From Saprospiraceae bacterium (GTDB taxonomy: Bacteria; Bacteroidota; Bacteroidia; Chitinophagales; Saprospiraceae), in the NCBI GenBank assembly GCA_017985675.1, contig JAGNXB010000007.1, positions 1 through 55,547 of the forward strand: 55,547 nt of DNA, read 5' to 3'. Positions 43,525-52,336 of the stretch are shown here, in pieces; the stretch's first letter is position 1, and each line of letters begins with the position of its first letter. The translations under genes and the position numbers were made by a program. The notes under the pieces are model-generated. The model was not told the origin of the DNA, made no database searches, and saw only the letters and a list, made by a program, of their open reading frames with translations.

Positions 43525-44484
43525 TCAGTTTATGGTCCAATATGGTTTAAGGTGGTGAAGGCCTGCATAGAGACGAGCCTCATGTTCCTCCCAGATACGG
43601 AGTCCTGTTTGTGTTGGTGCTTCAACATATGGGCAGTCCATTCGGTTGCTGCCTGCTAAAAAGTTATAGATGCATTTGGGCAGAGCCTGCAGGTTATATC
43701 CCCCTTCCAGGGTGGCAAACCGGTTAGGAAAAATGTCGGCCAAGCGAAGGCCCAACTTGTAAAAGAGATCCAGGCTGTAGCGCAGGTCCAGCAATGGGTC
43801 ATGCTGGTAGCCATCAAAACCGGCAGAAATCGCAAGTACATCCGGCATGAATTGTAAGGCAATGGGCAAATAACTTTCAAAAGCCTGCCAAAAGATGTCA
43901 TCGCCGCTACCCGGAGGGAGGGGTGTATTGATTGTGTAGCCCATTCCCGCTCCTACCCCGATTTCATCGACAAAGCCATGCCCTGGGAACGCAGGATACT
44001 GGTGCATGGACCAGTACATCACCTGATTTGATCCGTCAAATATCCGGGATGTACCATCACCTAAATGACCATCAAAATCAAAGATTAATACCCGCTTGCC
44101 CTCTGAAGCCAGATAACTGGCGGCTACAGCCACATTATTAAAAATACAAAAACCGCTGGAATGATTTGGGTAGGCATGGTGCCCCGGGGGTCTAACCAGG
44201 GCGAAACCACCTGTTTGGGCGGCAAGCATGGTAGCTCCTACTGCCTTGACCGCAGCGGTATAAGTACCAGCTGAAACTGGCGTTTCGGCATCCATCCATT
44301 CACCAGATGCAACCGATTGGCGGACACGTTCGATATATGCTTCGCCATGGGCATATGCCAGAAAGGGCTGACCGTCAGGCAATGGAGCATCCGGCAAATC
44401 GCGAAATGGGAAAAGCCTTTCCTTACATTCCGGATGTCGGCCCGTTTCGTGACCCAGGAAGTCCTGGTGAAAAATCAATTGCAT
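43525..44484 (-). CDS. Histone deacetylase family (AcuC-like) amidohydrolase
   Basis: 319 residues of the arginase/deacetylase fold. RPPGHHAYPNHSSGFCIFNN carries the charge-relay His pair (HH 102-103); IFDFDGHLGDGT supplies zinc ligands Asp and His (about 138 and 140); SAGFDGYQHDPL gives the third zinc Asp; GGYNLQALP is the Tyr-containing late motif. It should remove acetyl or other acyl groups from lysine or polyamines. ATG codons at 44487 and 44484 are tandem; either works. A TATCTTTG box (44516-44523, minus strand) lies upstream. It is the first gene of a two-gene operon with the synthetase/GNAT protein. Confidence 0.93.
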   Translation of the reverse strand: MQLIFHQDFLGHETGRHPECKERLFPFRDLPDAPLPDGQPFLAYAHGEAYIERVRQSVASGEWMDAETPVSAGTYTAAVKAVGATMLAAQTGGFALVRPPGHHAYPNHSSGFCIFNNVAVAASYLASEGKRVLIFDFDGHLGDGTSRIFDGSNQVMYWSMHQYPAFPGHGFVDEIGVGAGMGYTINTPLPPGSGDDIFWQAFESYLPIALQFMPDVLAISAGFDGYQHDPLLDLRYSLDLFYKLGLRLADIFPNRFATLEGGYNLQALPKCIYNFLAGSNRMDCPYVEAPTQTGLRIWEEHEARLYAGLHHLKPYWTIN

Positions 44485-44515
44485 CATGCCTTACCGGATT
44501 GATCGGTACACGGAG

Positions 44516-44523
44516 CAAAGATA
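44516..44523 (-). promoter_or_regulatory. -7 box (TATCTTTG) for the deacetylase operon
   Basis: Exact TAnnTTTG on the minus strand, ending 28 bases before the start codon. Confidence 0.6.
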
Positions 44524-44680
44524 GCTCAGGGACAAAGGTACCAAGATGATATGCCTCATCGTCGAACAGATTTAACATCATGGTCATGCTGGTTTCTTAA
44601 GATGAACCAGTCCCGAAAAAAACAATTCGCATACCCGTTTTTAGGGAGGGGAAAGCGGAACAAAGTAAAAGGACAATAAC

Positions 44681-45307
44681 CTATTTTTTGCCAAAAAGCT
44701 TCCCGAGGAAACTTCCACCCATGCGCATGAGATCATCTGAAATATTACCATCCTTGTTTTTATCCAGGAACGCATTGATGATCGCCATTTTGGGGTCCAC
44801 TTGTTTTTGCTGGCCAGAAATGCCACCAAGTACACCAGATAACATGCCCGCCAAGCCACCTTCATCCAGGTTGTCCTCGCGTTTTGCTTTTCCTAGTGCA
44901 CCCATGATCATTGGTGCTAGAGATATCATTAACGAACCGATCTGGTTGCTATCCAATCCGGATACTTTAGAAACCGTTTCAATGGCTCCTTCCTTGCGAT
45001 TACCCAGGATGTGACCGAGAATTCCTTCGCCATCAGCAGCTTTTGGATTGGCTGGTTGGGCCTGGCCCGTAAACATGTCCATTATATTATCCAACATAGA
45101 TCCATCATGGTCGCGGTCCAATGCATTGGCCAGCGAACTTGCACCACCGGGCTTGGCTGCATTTTGCGCAAGTGCTCCAAGCAACACATTCATGATGCCG
45201 TTCGCTGCAGTAGAGGTCTTTTGGGTATCGGAAATACCTGCCTTTTGGGACAATTGCTCCAGTAGGTTGCCGGTAAGCTGGCTTTGTAGAAGATCCGTGA
45301 TATTCAT
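44681..45307 (-). CDS. DUF937-like protein with two Ca-binding-type loops
   Basis: 208 residues, no signal peptide. Gly/Ala/Leu-rich helical body as in DUF937 (NITDLLQSQLTGNLLEQLSQKAG, GSLMISLAPMIMGALGK, GGLAGMLSGVLGG). Two EF-hand-type loops interrupt it: DRDHDGSMLDNI (64-75) and DKNKDGNISDDL (182-193), each with the D-x-(D/N)-x-D-G pattern. Function unknown. The ATG at 45307 is chosen because the upstream in-frame ATG at 45325 lies inside a TATCTTTG promoter box (45323-45330, minus strand). Divergent from the Pycsar-effector-like gene. Confidence 0.8.
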   Translation of the reverse strand: MNITDLLQSQLTGNLLEQLSQKAGISDTQKTSTAANGIMNVLLGALAQNAAKPGGASSLANALDRDHDGSMLDNIMDMFTGQAQPANPKAADGEGILGHILGNRKEGAIETVSKVSGLDSNQIGSLMISLAPMIMGALGKAKREDNLDEGGLAGMLSGVLGGISGQQKQVDPKMAIINAFLDKNKDGNISDDLMRMGGSFLGKLFGKK

Positions 45308-45322
45308 TGGTTCTATTTTGGA

Positions 45323-45330
45323 CAAAGATA
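45323..45330 (-). promoter_or_regulatory. -7 box (TATCTTTG) for the DUF937 gene
   Basis: Exact consensus on the minus strand, ending 15 bases before the ATG at 45307 and overlapping the alternative ATG at 45325, which decides the start. Confidence 0.65.
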
Positions 45331-45467
45331 TTAAAAATTAAATGACCCAATTTTAACATGCAACTCACTATACGCTTGATTTATATCTTTTTTCATATGT
45401 AGCAATTGAGGCATGCAAACTACAGGTTGATCCAGGATTCAGAAACAGTTGATAGCAATCCTTTATA

Positions 45468-45475
45468 TATCTTTG
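45468..45475 (+). promoter_or_regulatory. -7 box (TATCTTTG) for the Pycsar-effector-like gene
   Basis: Exact TAnnTTTG with a TTG 16 bases upstream (45449-45451). It lies inside the longest open frame (from TTG 45406), favouring a start downstream of 45480. Confidence 0.5.
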
Positions 45476-45567
45476 ACCCGGTAAACTACTCCCCTTACGT
45501 GAAATTAGTCCATACATCCGGGGCCAAAACCCGGGATGGTAAAAGCATTTCAGATCATCCCGCAGCA

Positions 45568-46719
45568 ATGCTGGAACGCGCCCGTCGATGGGTGCTTGAT
45601 CTGTTTAATGACCATGGCGATACCCGCCTGGTGTGGCATAACTTTGCACGTACCAACCAATTGGTGACGCTGAGTGCCCGATTGGCCACTGATGACAAAT
45701 TGGATGAAGTAGACCTGCTGGCACTCTATACCGCAGCATGGTTTAGCTACACTGGATGGTTGTTTGATCCCTCCGATCCGTTGACCGCTTCCCGCCAGTT
45801 GGCCAGACAATTTTTACATGCCGAACATCAACCAGACGCGCTACAAGACAATGTACACGAGGTTCTTGGAGCTGTCAATATGACCGAACCACCGATTAGC
45901 CCCGTTGGCCGAATCCTTTGGGATGCTGTATTGGCGCTGCATGTTGGCCCGGATTACAGCGAAACCCAAAAACTGCGAAAAAAGGAACAGGAAAATATAC
46001 TCCGCACGGCAATTTCCAACGAACAATGGCGCCAGGAAGAGGTCTTGTTGCTGCGCACGTTATCCTTTTTCACTGCTGAGGGGAAGGCCACGTTTGAGCC
46101 AGAGCTGGCCCGGCACCTCCAGTCTCTGGAACGTCGTCAGGAAAAAGCGGAAAAACCCGTAGTGGAGACGGTGCCCGCCAAATCAAATGGCAATAGCACG
46201 ATCCAGACCTATTTCAAAACATCTTATCATACCCATATACATCTCAGTGGGATTGCGGACCGAAAAGCCCAGATGCTGATCAGTGTGAATGCCATTCTGA
46301 TTTCTGTCTTAATTACAGTGTTGAGCTATAGCAACATTGCAGAAACACGGCCCCCACTCCTGATACCGGTCACCTTGTTTATGGTATTTGGACTGAGTGC
46401 GCTGGTGTTTGCCGTTTTGAGTGCCCGACCCAAAGTCACCAGACAGCCGATCGCCCACCTCCTGCCAGAAGAACGCCGCTCCAATCTGTTGTTTTTTGGA
46501 CATTTTACACAGTTGGATCCAGACGATTATATCCGGGAAATGAATGACTTGTTTGAAGATCCCAATGAATTGCAAAGTGCTATGCATAGGGATATGTACT
46601 TTTTGGGTAAAGTCATGGATCGAAAATACCGACTGGTCAGTATGGCCTATACGCTATTTTTAATTGGATTTATTGGAGCCGTTTGCAGCTTTTTGATTGT
46701 GCAGTTTGTGTTTTTGTGA
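45568..46719 (+). CDS. Pycsar-effector-like membrane protein with degenerate HD domain
   Basis: 383 residues from the ATG at 45568; GTG 45499 and TTG 45406 are in-frame alternatives, but the latter precedes a promoter box. N-terminal half: HD-phosphohydrolase-like helices (LVWHNFARTNQLV ... LLALYTAAWFSYTGW), where the usual second His and the His-Asp pair are replaced by Arg28, Ser60 and Tyr61. C-terminal half: PycTM/DUF5706-type module, HIHLSGIADRKAQML then NAILISVLITVLSY, with three hydrophobic helices (about 240-262, 272-295 and 355-380). Relatives are pore-forming effectors of pyrimidine-cyclase antiphage systems. No cyclase gene is adjacent. Confidence 0.78.
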   Translation: MLERARRWVLDLFNDHGDTRLVWHNFARTNQLVTLSARLATDDKLDEVDLLALYTAAWFSYTGWLFDPSDPLTASRQLARQFLHAEHQPDALQDNVHEVLGAVNMTEPPISPVGRILWDAVLALHVGPDYSETQKLRKKEQENILRTAISNEQWRQEEVLLLRTLSFFTAEGKATFEPELARHLQSLERRQEKAEKPVVETVPAKSNGNSTIQTYFKTSYHTHIHLSGIADRKAQMLISVNAILISVLITVLSYSNIAETRPPLLIPVTLFMVFGLSALVFAVLSARPKVTRQPIAHLLPEERRSNLLFFGHFTQLDPDDYIREMNDLFEDPNELQSAMHRDMYFLGKVMDRKYRLVSMAYTLFLIGFIGAVCSFLIVQFVFL

Positions 46720-46854
46720 GTGGAGGAGTAGAGGAGTAGAGGAGTAGAGGAGGTTGAAGGCGTGGAGAGTAGAGTGCTCAAACTTGTCCTTGCCCATTAC
46801 CCATTATCATTTACCCCTTACCGTTTACCTTCTACCACTCTCGATCATCCATCT

Positions 46855-47760
46855 TTAAAATGACATCCGGTATTCCAATCCGGCGACAAGCGCACGGGTG
46901 AGACCGTCTGGTCTGACTTCGCGGACAACAAAGGGGCTGCCTAGACTTAATTGGAGACCTTGTTTTTCGGTGATTTTATAGTCAATGTATACATTACCAT
47001 TAAGGGTTAATCCTTCCGAACCTTCAATTTCTTGTTGCACACCCTGAGCATCGGTGTATTTGTCGTTGCCCAGGTGGTAAATGGGGAGTAGGCTTGGTGT
47101 TAATTTAAATCTGGCGCCTAAATTGATGGGGTAAGAGACGCGCAAGAGGACATCCGGACTCCGGACAAATTTGTTGGTTGTTTGAAAATCCAGGAGCTTT
47201 GAGTCTTCGGGATAATCAGCTGCCACAAATCCATTTTCATTTTGGGTCAATGGGATCTGCGCTGCTGCAACGATATGAAAATTAGCGATAGCATAACCCA
47301 ATCCTCCTATCAGGTCCAGCGTACCCAGACTGGATTGGTAATCCATAGGCAGGGGAAGTCCATCATCTTCCATGGTATTGCCATTGGTTTGGGGCACTTT
47401 TACTCCCAGTGTTAATCGAAAGGACTCAGTGAAATTATAATTGACATTCACATACAAATCAGCGATGTCAAAAACAGCGACATCATTACCGGATTGGGAA
47501 AGTGTTGTGATTTTAGCATCCAGACCAATAGCTTTCGTGATTTGCCGACTGTATTCAAGATAAAATCCCGCTACCGCAATATCATAGTCTGCCAGGCCAT
47601 AACTGCCCCCTATTTTTAACTGATTATTGTATTCTTCCGGTCCATCTGAGCCGGCAGGCTGAAAGCTATTGACCGTGCAAAAACCAGCGTCACTGCAGCC
47701 CTGACTATACAGGAATAAGGAAAAAGGCAACAGCATCAAGGTAATTAGATATTTAGTCAT
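46855..47760 (-). CDS. Outer-membrane beta-barrel protein
   Basis: 301 residues with signal peptide MTKYLITLMLLPFSLFLYSQ and a predicted barrel (alternating strands such as NNQLKIGGSYGLADYDIAVAGFYLEYSRQ, YVNVNYNFTESFRLTLGVKVP, VYIDYKITEKQGLQLSLG) ending in LEYRMSF, a terminal aromatic strand. No specific family recognised; a transporter or a meta-pathway phenol-degradation-like barrel are possible. The region directly upstream of its start is a 7-bp microsatellite (see 47795-47888). Confidence 0.78.
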   Translation of the reverse strand: MTKYLITLMLLPFSLFLYSQGCSDAGFCTVNSFQPAGSDGPEEYNNQLKIGGSYGLADYDIAVAGFYLEYSRQITKAIGLDAKITTLSQSGNDVAVFDIADLYVNVNYNFTESFRLTLGVKVPQTNGNTMEDDGLPLPMDYQSSLGTLDLIGGLGYAIANFHIVAAAQIPLTQNENGFVAADYPEDSKLLDFQTTNKFVRSPDVLLRVSYPINLGARFKLTPSLLPIYHLGNDKYTDAQGVQQEIEGSEGLTLNGNVYIDYKITEKQGLQLSLGSPFVVREVRPDGLTRALVAGLEYRMSF

Positions 47761-47794
47761 AATTGGAGGAGTGAGGGGTTATTATGTTGTTGGG

Positions 47795-47888
47795 TTCTTT
47801 GTTCTTTGTTCTTTGTTCTTTGTTCTTTGTTCTTTGTTCTTTGTTCTTTGTTCTTTGTTCTTTGTTCTTTGTTCTTTGTTCTTTGTTC
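47795..47888. repeat. Heptanucleotide microsatellite (TTCTTTG, about 13 copies)
   Basis: Uninterrupted TTCTTTG units begin 35 bases upstream of the start codon of the outer-membrane protein gene read leftward. The same word occurs singly or doubled in other spacers; only here is it long and uninterrupted. Any plus-strand frame through it (FVLCSLF repeats) is an artefact. Confidence 0.9.
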
Positions 47889-48319
47889 TAGGGTTCTGGA
47901 TTCTGGGATTGGCTTTAGATAAGTGCTCTAAACTAAGAGGTGGTTTTATGCTAGAACAAGGCGAAGGTACGGTATTGAATGTATATCTATTTTTGGATCA
48001 AGGGTCGAAGTGTATGGAGGGGATAGTCAAAGATCTGGCGGTTGAAAGTCTGCCTGGCGACAGACAGTGTCCCGGGGCATCGTTGTCAGGGTGTCATCGT
48101 TGTCGTGGGTGTCTAACCGGATCTGGCTCTTTTGAAGAAGGTAGAACCTGCCTGACATCACCTTGTGTGGAAGCAGTAGAATTGTAGAACCTGTCTGCCG
48201 CCAGGCAGGTTGGAAAACTTAGAACACAGCACTTAGAATTAAGAACTTCCTCCTCCTTTGCGTCTTAGCGCCTTTGCGGTTAACTCCAGATTCCAGATTC
48301 TTCCGTAATTCCCCTTACC
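47889..48319. other. Intergenic spacer with micro-palindromes
   Basis: No gene. It contains an imperfect CTGCCTG-GCGA-CAGACAG hairpin at 48050-48067, a strong AACCTGTCTG/CAGGCAGGTT hairpin at 48188-48211, and a GCGCCTTTGCGGTTAACTCC fragment near 48268 of the dispersed family seen at 19.14, 20.73 and 27.6-27.8 kb. Confidence 0.6.
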
Positions 48320-49453
48320 TCAGGTAGACGACATGTTCTCTTTTTGTGATAACCAATTTGTGTTTTTTTCGACCCATTTTCGAACGGGTTTATTGCGGAT
48401 ATCGTCATCATCATTGGACTGGCTTCCAATTAATAGGGCGACTGGTCGCAAGACTTCAAATTCTTCACATACCACCTTTAACATGGCCGTAAAAGGCAAA
48501 AACAAAATCATACCCGCTATGCCCCAAACAGAGGCGCCTATGATCAAACTTAAAATCGCCGCCAGGGCATTAACACTTAAAATACTTCCAATGACCTTAG
48601 GACCTAAAAAATTACTTTCAATTAATTGAATACTCCAAAACATCCCAGTAATAATCAATGGTATCCAGAGGGAATCATTCGTCATGAAAGCATACAATAC
48701 CGGGATGCTCGCTCCCAAAGTGGTACCTACATAGGGAATGATAGACATAGCCGCCGCTAAAAAGCCAAATAAAAATGGGCTGTCAATGCCAATGATCCAC
48801 AATCCAATGCTATTGGCAAATCCCAAAATCAGGATTAACGTAACCACACCAGTCAGATACTTTTGACCTACTTTTTGCACATTTTTCAGCATATTCAATA
48901 CACGGTCCCTGTTTGCTTCAGGTGCAAATTGAACAAAAGCCTGCGTGAGTCCTTTGCGGTAAATCAATAGTAAAAAGGTATAAATAACTGTCGCAAGCAA
49001 TCCTGCCAAAAAACGCGTGGTGCTGTAAAAAGTATCTTCGGCAACGGGGAAAGCCACGCTTTGTACCCAGGTCCTTATTTGTTCAAGCAATTCAGCACTC
49101 TTTAAATCCTTTTCTAAATTAATATTGGCATTTATGTAAACAATCAAATCAGTAAATAAAACCATTAGCTTATCCTGAAAATTACTTAGATCATTAGGAA
49201 GCTGACTTATTTGTGTAGAAAAAAACAAAACAACTCCTCCGAATAAGATAAATAATACCAGTATGGATAAAAAAGCTGCTATAATATAATTTAATCGCCA
49301 GGATTCAAAACGCTTGGTCAAAGGATACAGGATGAACGACAACAACAAGGCGAAACCTAATGAAATGAGAATCGGTTTGCCGATAACCATTATCGCCAAC
49401 AACGAAAAAATTGTAGCAATGGCATAAAAAAGTTTTTGAAAGGAGAAGTTCAT
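48320..49453 (-). CDS. AI-2E family transporter
   Basis: 377 residues with the AI-2E/UPF0118 pattern: paired N-terminal helices (LFYAIATIFSLLAIMVIGKPILISLGFALLLSFILYPL), a periplasmic helical stretch, central FARFLAGLLATVIYTFLLLIYRKG-like helices, and the C-terminal pairs IPYVGTTLGASIPVLYAF and ILSLIIGASVWGIAGMILFLPFTAMLKVV. Members are Na+/H+ antiporters or small-molecule exporters; the original autoinducer-2 role applies to only some. Start ATG 49453 fits the family N-terminus. Monocistronic. Confidence 0.9.
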   Translation of the reverse strand: MNFSFQKLFYAIATIFSLLAIMVIGKPILISLGFALLLSFILYPLTKRFESWRLNYIIAAFLSILVLFILFGGVVLFFSTQISQLPNDLSNFQDKLMVLFTDLIVYINANINLEKDLKSAELLEQIRTWVQSVAFPVAEDTFYSTTRFLAGLLATVIYTFLLLIYRKGLTQAFVQFAPEANRDRVLNMLKNVQKVGQKYLTGVVTLILILGFANSIGLWIIGIDSPFLFGFLAAAMSIIPYVGTTLGASIPVLYAFMTNDSLWIPLIITGMFWSIQLIESNFLGPKVIGSILSVNALAAILSLIIGASVWGIAGMILFLPFTAMLKVVCEEFEVLRPVALLIGSQSNDDDDIRNKPVRKWVEKNTNWLSQKENMSST

Positions 49454-49691
49454 TGGATAAGGTTTTTGAATGTGGCTACACAAACATCGTCAATTTTAGA
49501 CACCTGTAGTTAATATTCGGTGCGAGCGTAACTTTTCTCTTAAGAATCTCATTTTACCACCCCAAAGGGAGCTGTCTTCATGTTCGATATTCACTTACCT
49601 TTACCCCATAAAATGATCCCCATTTTTCAAAAAATGATTCTTCCCATTTCAGTGACCCTGCATCAGTGCACGTGGCTTCCAATTCCCTCCT

Positions 49692-50606
49692 ATGAATGAT
49701 ATAACCCATAAGATATTTACCCGGCGTAAAGCCACCGCACAAGCTACACTTACGGTAAGCCGACCGGAGACCATAACTGCTATTGAAGACAGGCAAGTAC
49801 CGAAAGGCGATATCTTTGAGATGAGTCGGGCTGCAGGGTTGCTGGCTATAAAAAAAACATCCGATGTGATCCCCGATTGCCACCCATTGCCCATTGAATA
49901 TGCTGCTATTCGCAGTAGCATTCAAGGAATGGAAATTCATATCGAGGTGGAAGTCCATGCCATTTATCGCACAGGTGTCGAAGTGGAGGCGATGCATGGT
50001 GCAGCTATCACAGCGCTGACTATGTATGATATGCTCAAACCCATCGATAAAGGTGTTGAAATTGGCACTATCCGGCTTTCCGACAAAAAAGGCGGTAAAT
50101 CCCAGTTTAAGGATCATATTGGCCTGGGTTTAAAAGCTGCCGTTGTGGTCTGCTCCGATAGCATCACCGCGGGTAGCAAATCCGATAAGGCTGGCCTCGC
50201 CATTCGGGACCATCTTGCTCAATGGGAGGTGGATGTAAACCATTACAGTATTATCCCCGACGAACCGGATGCTATCCGGCAGACGGTAGGACAAATGACA
50301 GGCGAAACCGATATCGATCTGCTAATCTTCACAGGTGGTACCGGACTCTCACCTCGCGATAACACACCCGAAACCATCAGACCACTACTCGATCGGGAAA
50401 TACCCGGTATCATGGAGGCCGCACGTGCTTATGGCCAGGATCGCACACCATACGCTATGCTCAGCCGGGGCATTGCGGGCATGAAAGGCAAGACTTTGAT
50501 CCTCACGCTTCCCGGATCGACAAATGGGGCACTGGAAACAATGGACGCGCTCTTTCCCTATGTGCTCCATATCTTCAAAGTCGCCCAAGGCATGCGTCAT
50601 GATTAA
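49692..50606 (+). CDS. moaCB: Bifunctional MoaC/MogA (MoaB) molybdenum cofactor protein
   Basis: 304 residues, a natural fusion. Residues 1-145: MoaC, cyclic pyranopterin monophosphate synthase, with IKKTSDVIPDCHPLPIEY and TGVEVEAMHGAAITALTMYDMLKPIDKG carrying the catalytic Lys residues. Residues 150-304: MogA/MoaB molybdopterin adenylyltransferase with VVVCSDSITAG, LIFTGGTGLSPRDNTPE and LPGSTNGA. It bridges the first and last-but-one steps of cofactor synthesis. The other genes of the pathway in this window (moeA, moaD, moaE) lie 37 kb away on the other strand. The fused form is known in Bacteroidota. Confidence 0.95.
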   Translation: MNDITHKIFTRRKATAQATLTVSRPETITAIEDRQVPKGDIFEMSRAAGLLAIKKTSDVIPDCHPLPIEYAAIRSSIQGMEIHIEVEVHAIYRTGVEVEAMHGAAITALTMYDMLKPIDKGVEIGTIRLSDKKGGKSQFKDHIGLGLKAAVVVCSDSITAGSKSDKAGLAIRDHLAQWEVDVNHYSIIPDEPDAIRQTVGQMTGETDIDLLIFTGGTGLSPRDNTPETIRPLLDREIPGIMEAARAYGQDRTPYAMLSRGIAGMKGKTLILTLPGSTNGALETMDALFPYVLHIFKVAQGMRHD

Positions 50607-50646
50607 CCGCGTTGTTTGACTTTAGCTTCATTAACCTTACTCCTAC

Positions 50647-52224
50647 ATGAAAGACATCACCATACCCGGTGGCAAACGTTTTGCAGATGCCCAAAAAATG
50701 ATTGAGATTTTTGGGCTGCCGGATGCCATTGCGATAGGCGGGCAGGTTCCTGTAGCCGGACCCGGAGATGTTGACAGTGCTGTTCAGTCTGCTATCCAGG
50801 CTTTTGAGGACTATTGCAGCACTTCCGCTGGTGCACGTGCAGCGTTTTTGGAGGCCATTTCCGCTGAGATACTATCCTTAGGTGACCTGCTGATCCAGCG
50901 GGCTCATGCAGAAACATCGCTACCTATAGCTCGCCTGATCGCCGAACGAGGTCGCACCATCGCCCAACTCCGCATGTTTGCCCAGCTCCTGCGTGAAGGC
51001 TCATGGGTAGAGGCCATCATTGACCCTGCTGATCCATCCAGGCAACCGACGCCAAAACCGGAGCTCAGAAGGATGTGCTTACCGTTAGGTCCGGTTGCCG
51101 TATTTGGCGCTGGCAACTTCCCGCTGGCTTATTCCACGGCTGGTGGTGACACCGCATCAGCGCTGGCTGCTGGATGTCCCGTCATAATAAAGGCTCATGA
51201 AAACCATCTCGGCACCCATATGATGGTGGCTGATGCTATTCTTCGGGCTGCAGCACACTCCGGTATGCCGCAAGGCGTTTTCCAAAGCCTTATCGGTGAT
51301 GGTTATGCTACCGGCCAGGAACTTGTTCGCCATCCGGGCATCAAGGCTGCTGGGTTTACAGGATCACAGGGAGGTGGCCGGGCATTATATGATATTGCAT
51401 GCCAACGGCCGGAACCTATCCCATTTTTTGCGGAAATGGGCAGCGTCAATCCAGTTTTTATTTTACCCGGCGCCTTATCCGAAAGAGCGGAGACCATCGC
51501 CCGACAACTTGTGATGTCCTTTACCCTTCATGCCGGCCAATATTGCACGAATCCCGGTCTGGTTATCGTACAGGAAGGCGCGGGCCTTTCCATCCTGATC
51601 GAATCCATGCGCGCAGGCGTGCAGGCGAAACAAGCGGAATCAATGTACGCCAATAGGGTTTTTGATGCCTATCAATTGCAGTCGAATACCGCCATCCATC
51701 ATAAGGAAGTAGAAATACTGGCCAATGGCCTGGAAGGGGATGGATTAGCAGCCAGACCTTTATTAGCGCAAGTAGCGGCAAAGGATTTTCTGGCTCAGCC
51801 CACCTTGCACGAAGAAATATTTGGTCCCTTTAGTCTGATCGTTCGGTGTGCTCATACAGATGAAATGGAACGTGTATCGGCGGAACTTCCTGGTCAATTA
51901 ACCACTTCCATCTGGGCAAATGATGGAGAAGGCACAACACATGAACCGCTGATTAAAACCCTTCAGGGAAAAGCTGGCCGGCTGATCTGGAATGGGATAC
52001 CCACCGGCGTGGAGGTCAGTCCGGCTATGGTGCATGGTGGCCCCTATCCTGCTACGACCGACAGCCGGTTTACTTCTGTAGGGGCAAATGCTATCCGCAG
52101 ATGGGTCAGGCCGATTTGTTACCAAAACCTGCCGGACCATTTGCTCCCACCAGAGCTCCAACGGGCCAATCCGATGCAGATTTGGCGACAAGTAGGCTAT
52201 CACTGGACTAAGGATCCAATTTAA
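50647..52224 (+). CDS. Aldehyde dehydrogenase (ketoglutarate-semialdehyde type)
   Basis: 525 residues of the ALDH superfamily. NAD(P)-binding segment GPVAVFGAGNFPLAYSTAGGDTASALAAGCPVIIKAHENH, general base Glu263 in FFAEMGSVNPVF, and nucleophile Cys300 in HAGQYCTNPGL. The FAEMGSxNPxF and GQYCTxPG patterns mark the alpha-ketoglutaric-semialdehyde dehydrogenase branch (sugar-acid degradation), which is NADP-preferring. It follows the moaCB gene by 40 bases on the same strand, but there is no obvious functional link. Confidence 0.9.
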   Translation: MKDITIPGGKRFADAQKMIEIFGLPDAIAIGGQVPVAGPGDVDSAVQSAIQAFEDYCSTSAGARAAFLEAISAEILSLGDLLIQRAHAETSLPIARLIAERGRTIAQLRMFAQLLREGSWVEAIIDPADPSRQPTPKPELRRMCLPLGPVAVFGAGNFPLAYSTAGGDTASALAAGCPVIIKAHENHLGTHMMVADAILRAAAHSGMPQGVFQSLIGDGYATGQELVRHPGIKAAGFTGSQGGGRALYDIACQRPEPIPFFAEMGSVNPVFILPGALSERAETIARQLVMSFTLHAGQYCTNPGLVIVQEGAGLSILIESMRAGVQAKQAESMYANRVFDAYQLQSNTAIHHKEVEILANGLEGDGLAARPLLAQVAAKDFLAQPTLHEEIFGPFSLIVRCAHTDEMERVSAELPGQLTTSIWANDGEGTTHEPLIKTLQGKAGRLIWNGIPTGVEVSPAMVHGGPYPATTDSRFTSVGANAIRRWVRPICYQNLPDHLLPPELQRANPMQIWRQVGYHWTKDPI

Positions 52225-52305
52225 CTTTTGGGCTGAAAGGATATAAATAAATGGTAAATTGCTGCCGGCACAAGCACCCCGCCCTTTTTCCAAAATAATC
52301 CGTCC

Positions 52306-52313
52306 TATTTTTG
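52306..52313 (+). promoter_or_regulatory. -7 box (TATTTTTG) for the UDP-sugar dehydrogenase
   Basis: Matches TAnnTTTG and ends 23 bases before the ATG at 52337. Confidence 0.6.
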
Positions 52314-52336
52314 CGGCTTAATCATACTTTGTCATC

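Noticed and set aside
47771..48187. 138-residue plus-strand reading frame
   Set aside because: Its first third is translation of the TTCTTTG microsatellite (FVLCSLF repeats) and the rest has no coding character.
49560..49691. Molybdenum cofactor riboswitch before moaC-mogA
   Set aside because: I could not recognise the conserved Moco RNA core; only a weak promoter-like TACCTTTA near 49596 is seen. A covariance search would settle it.
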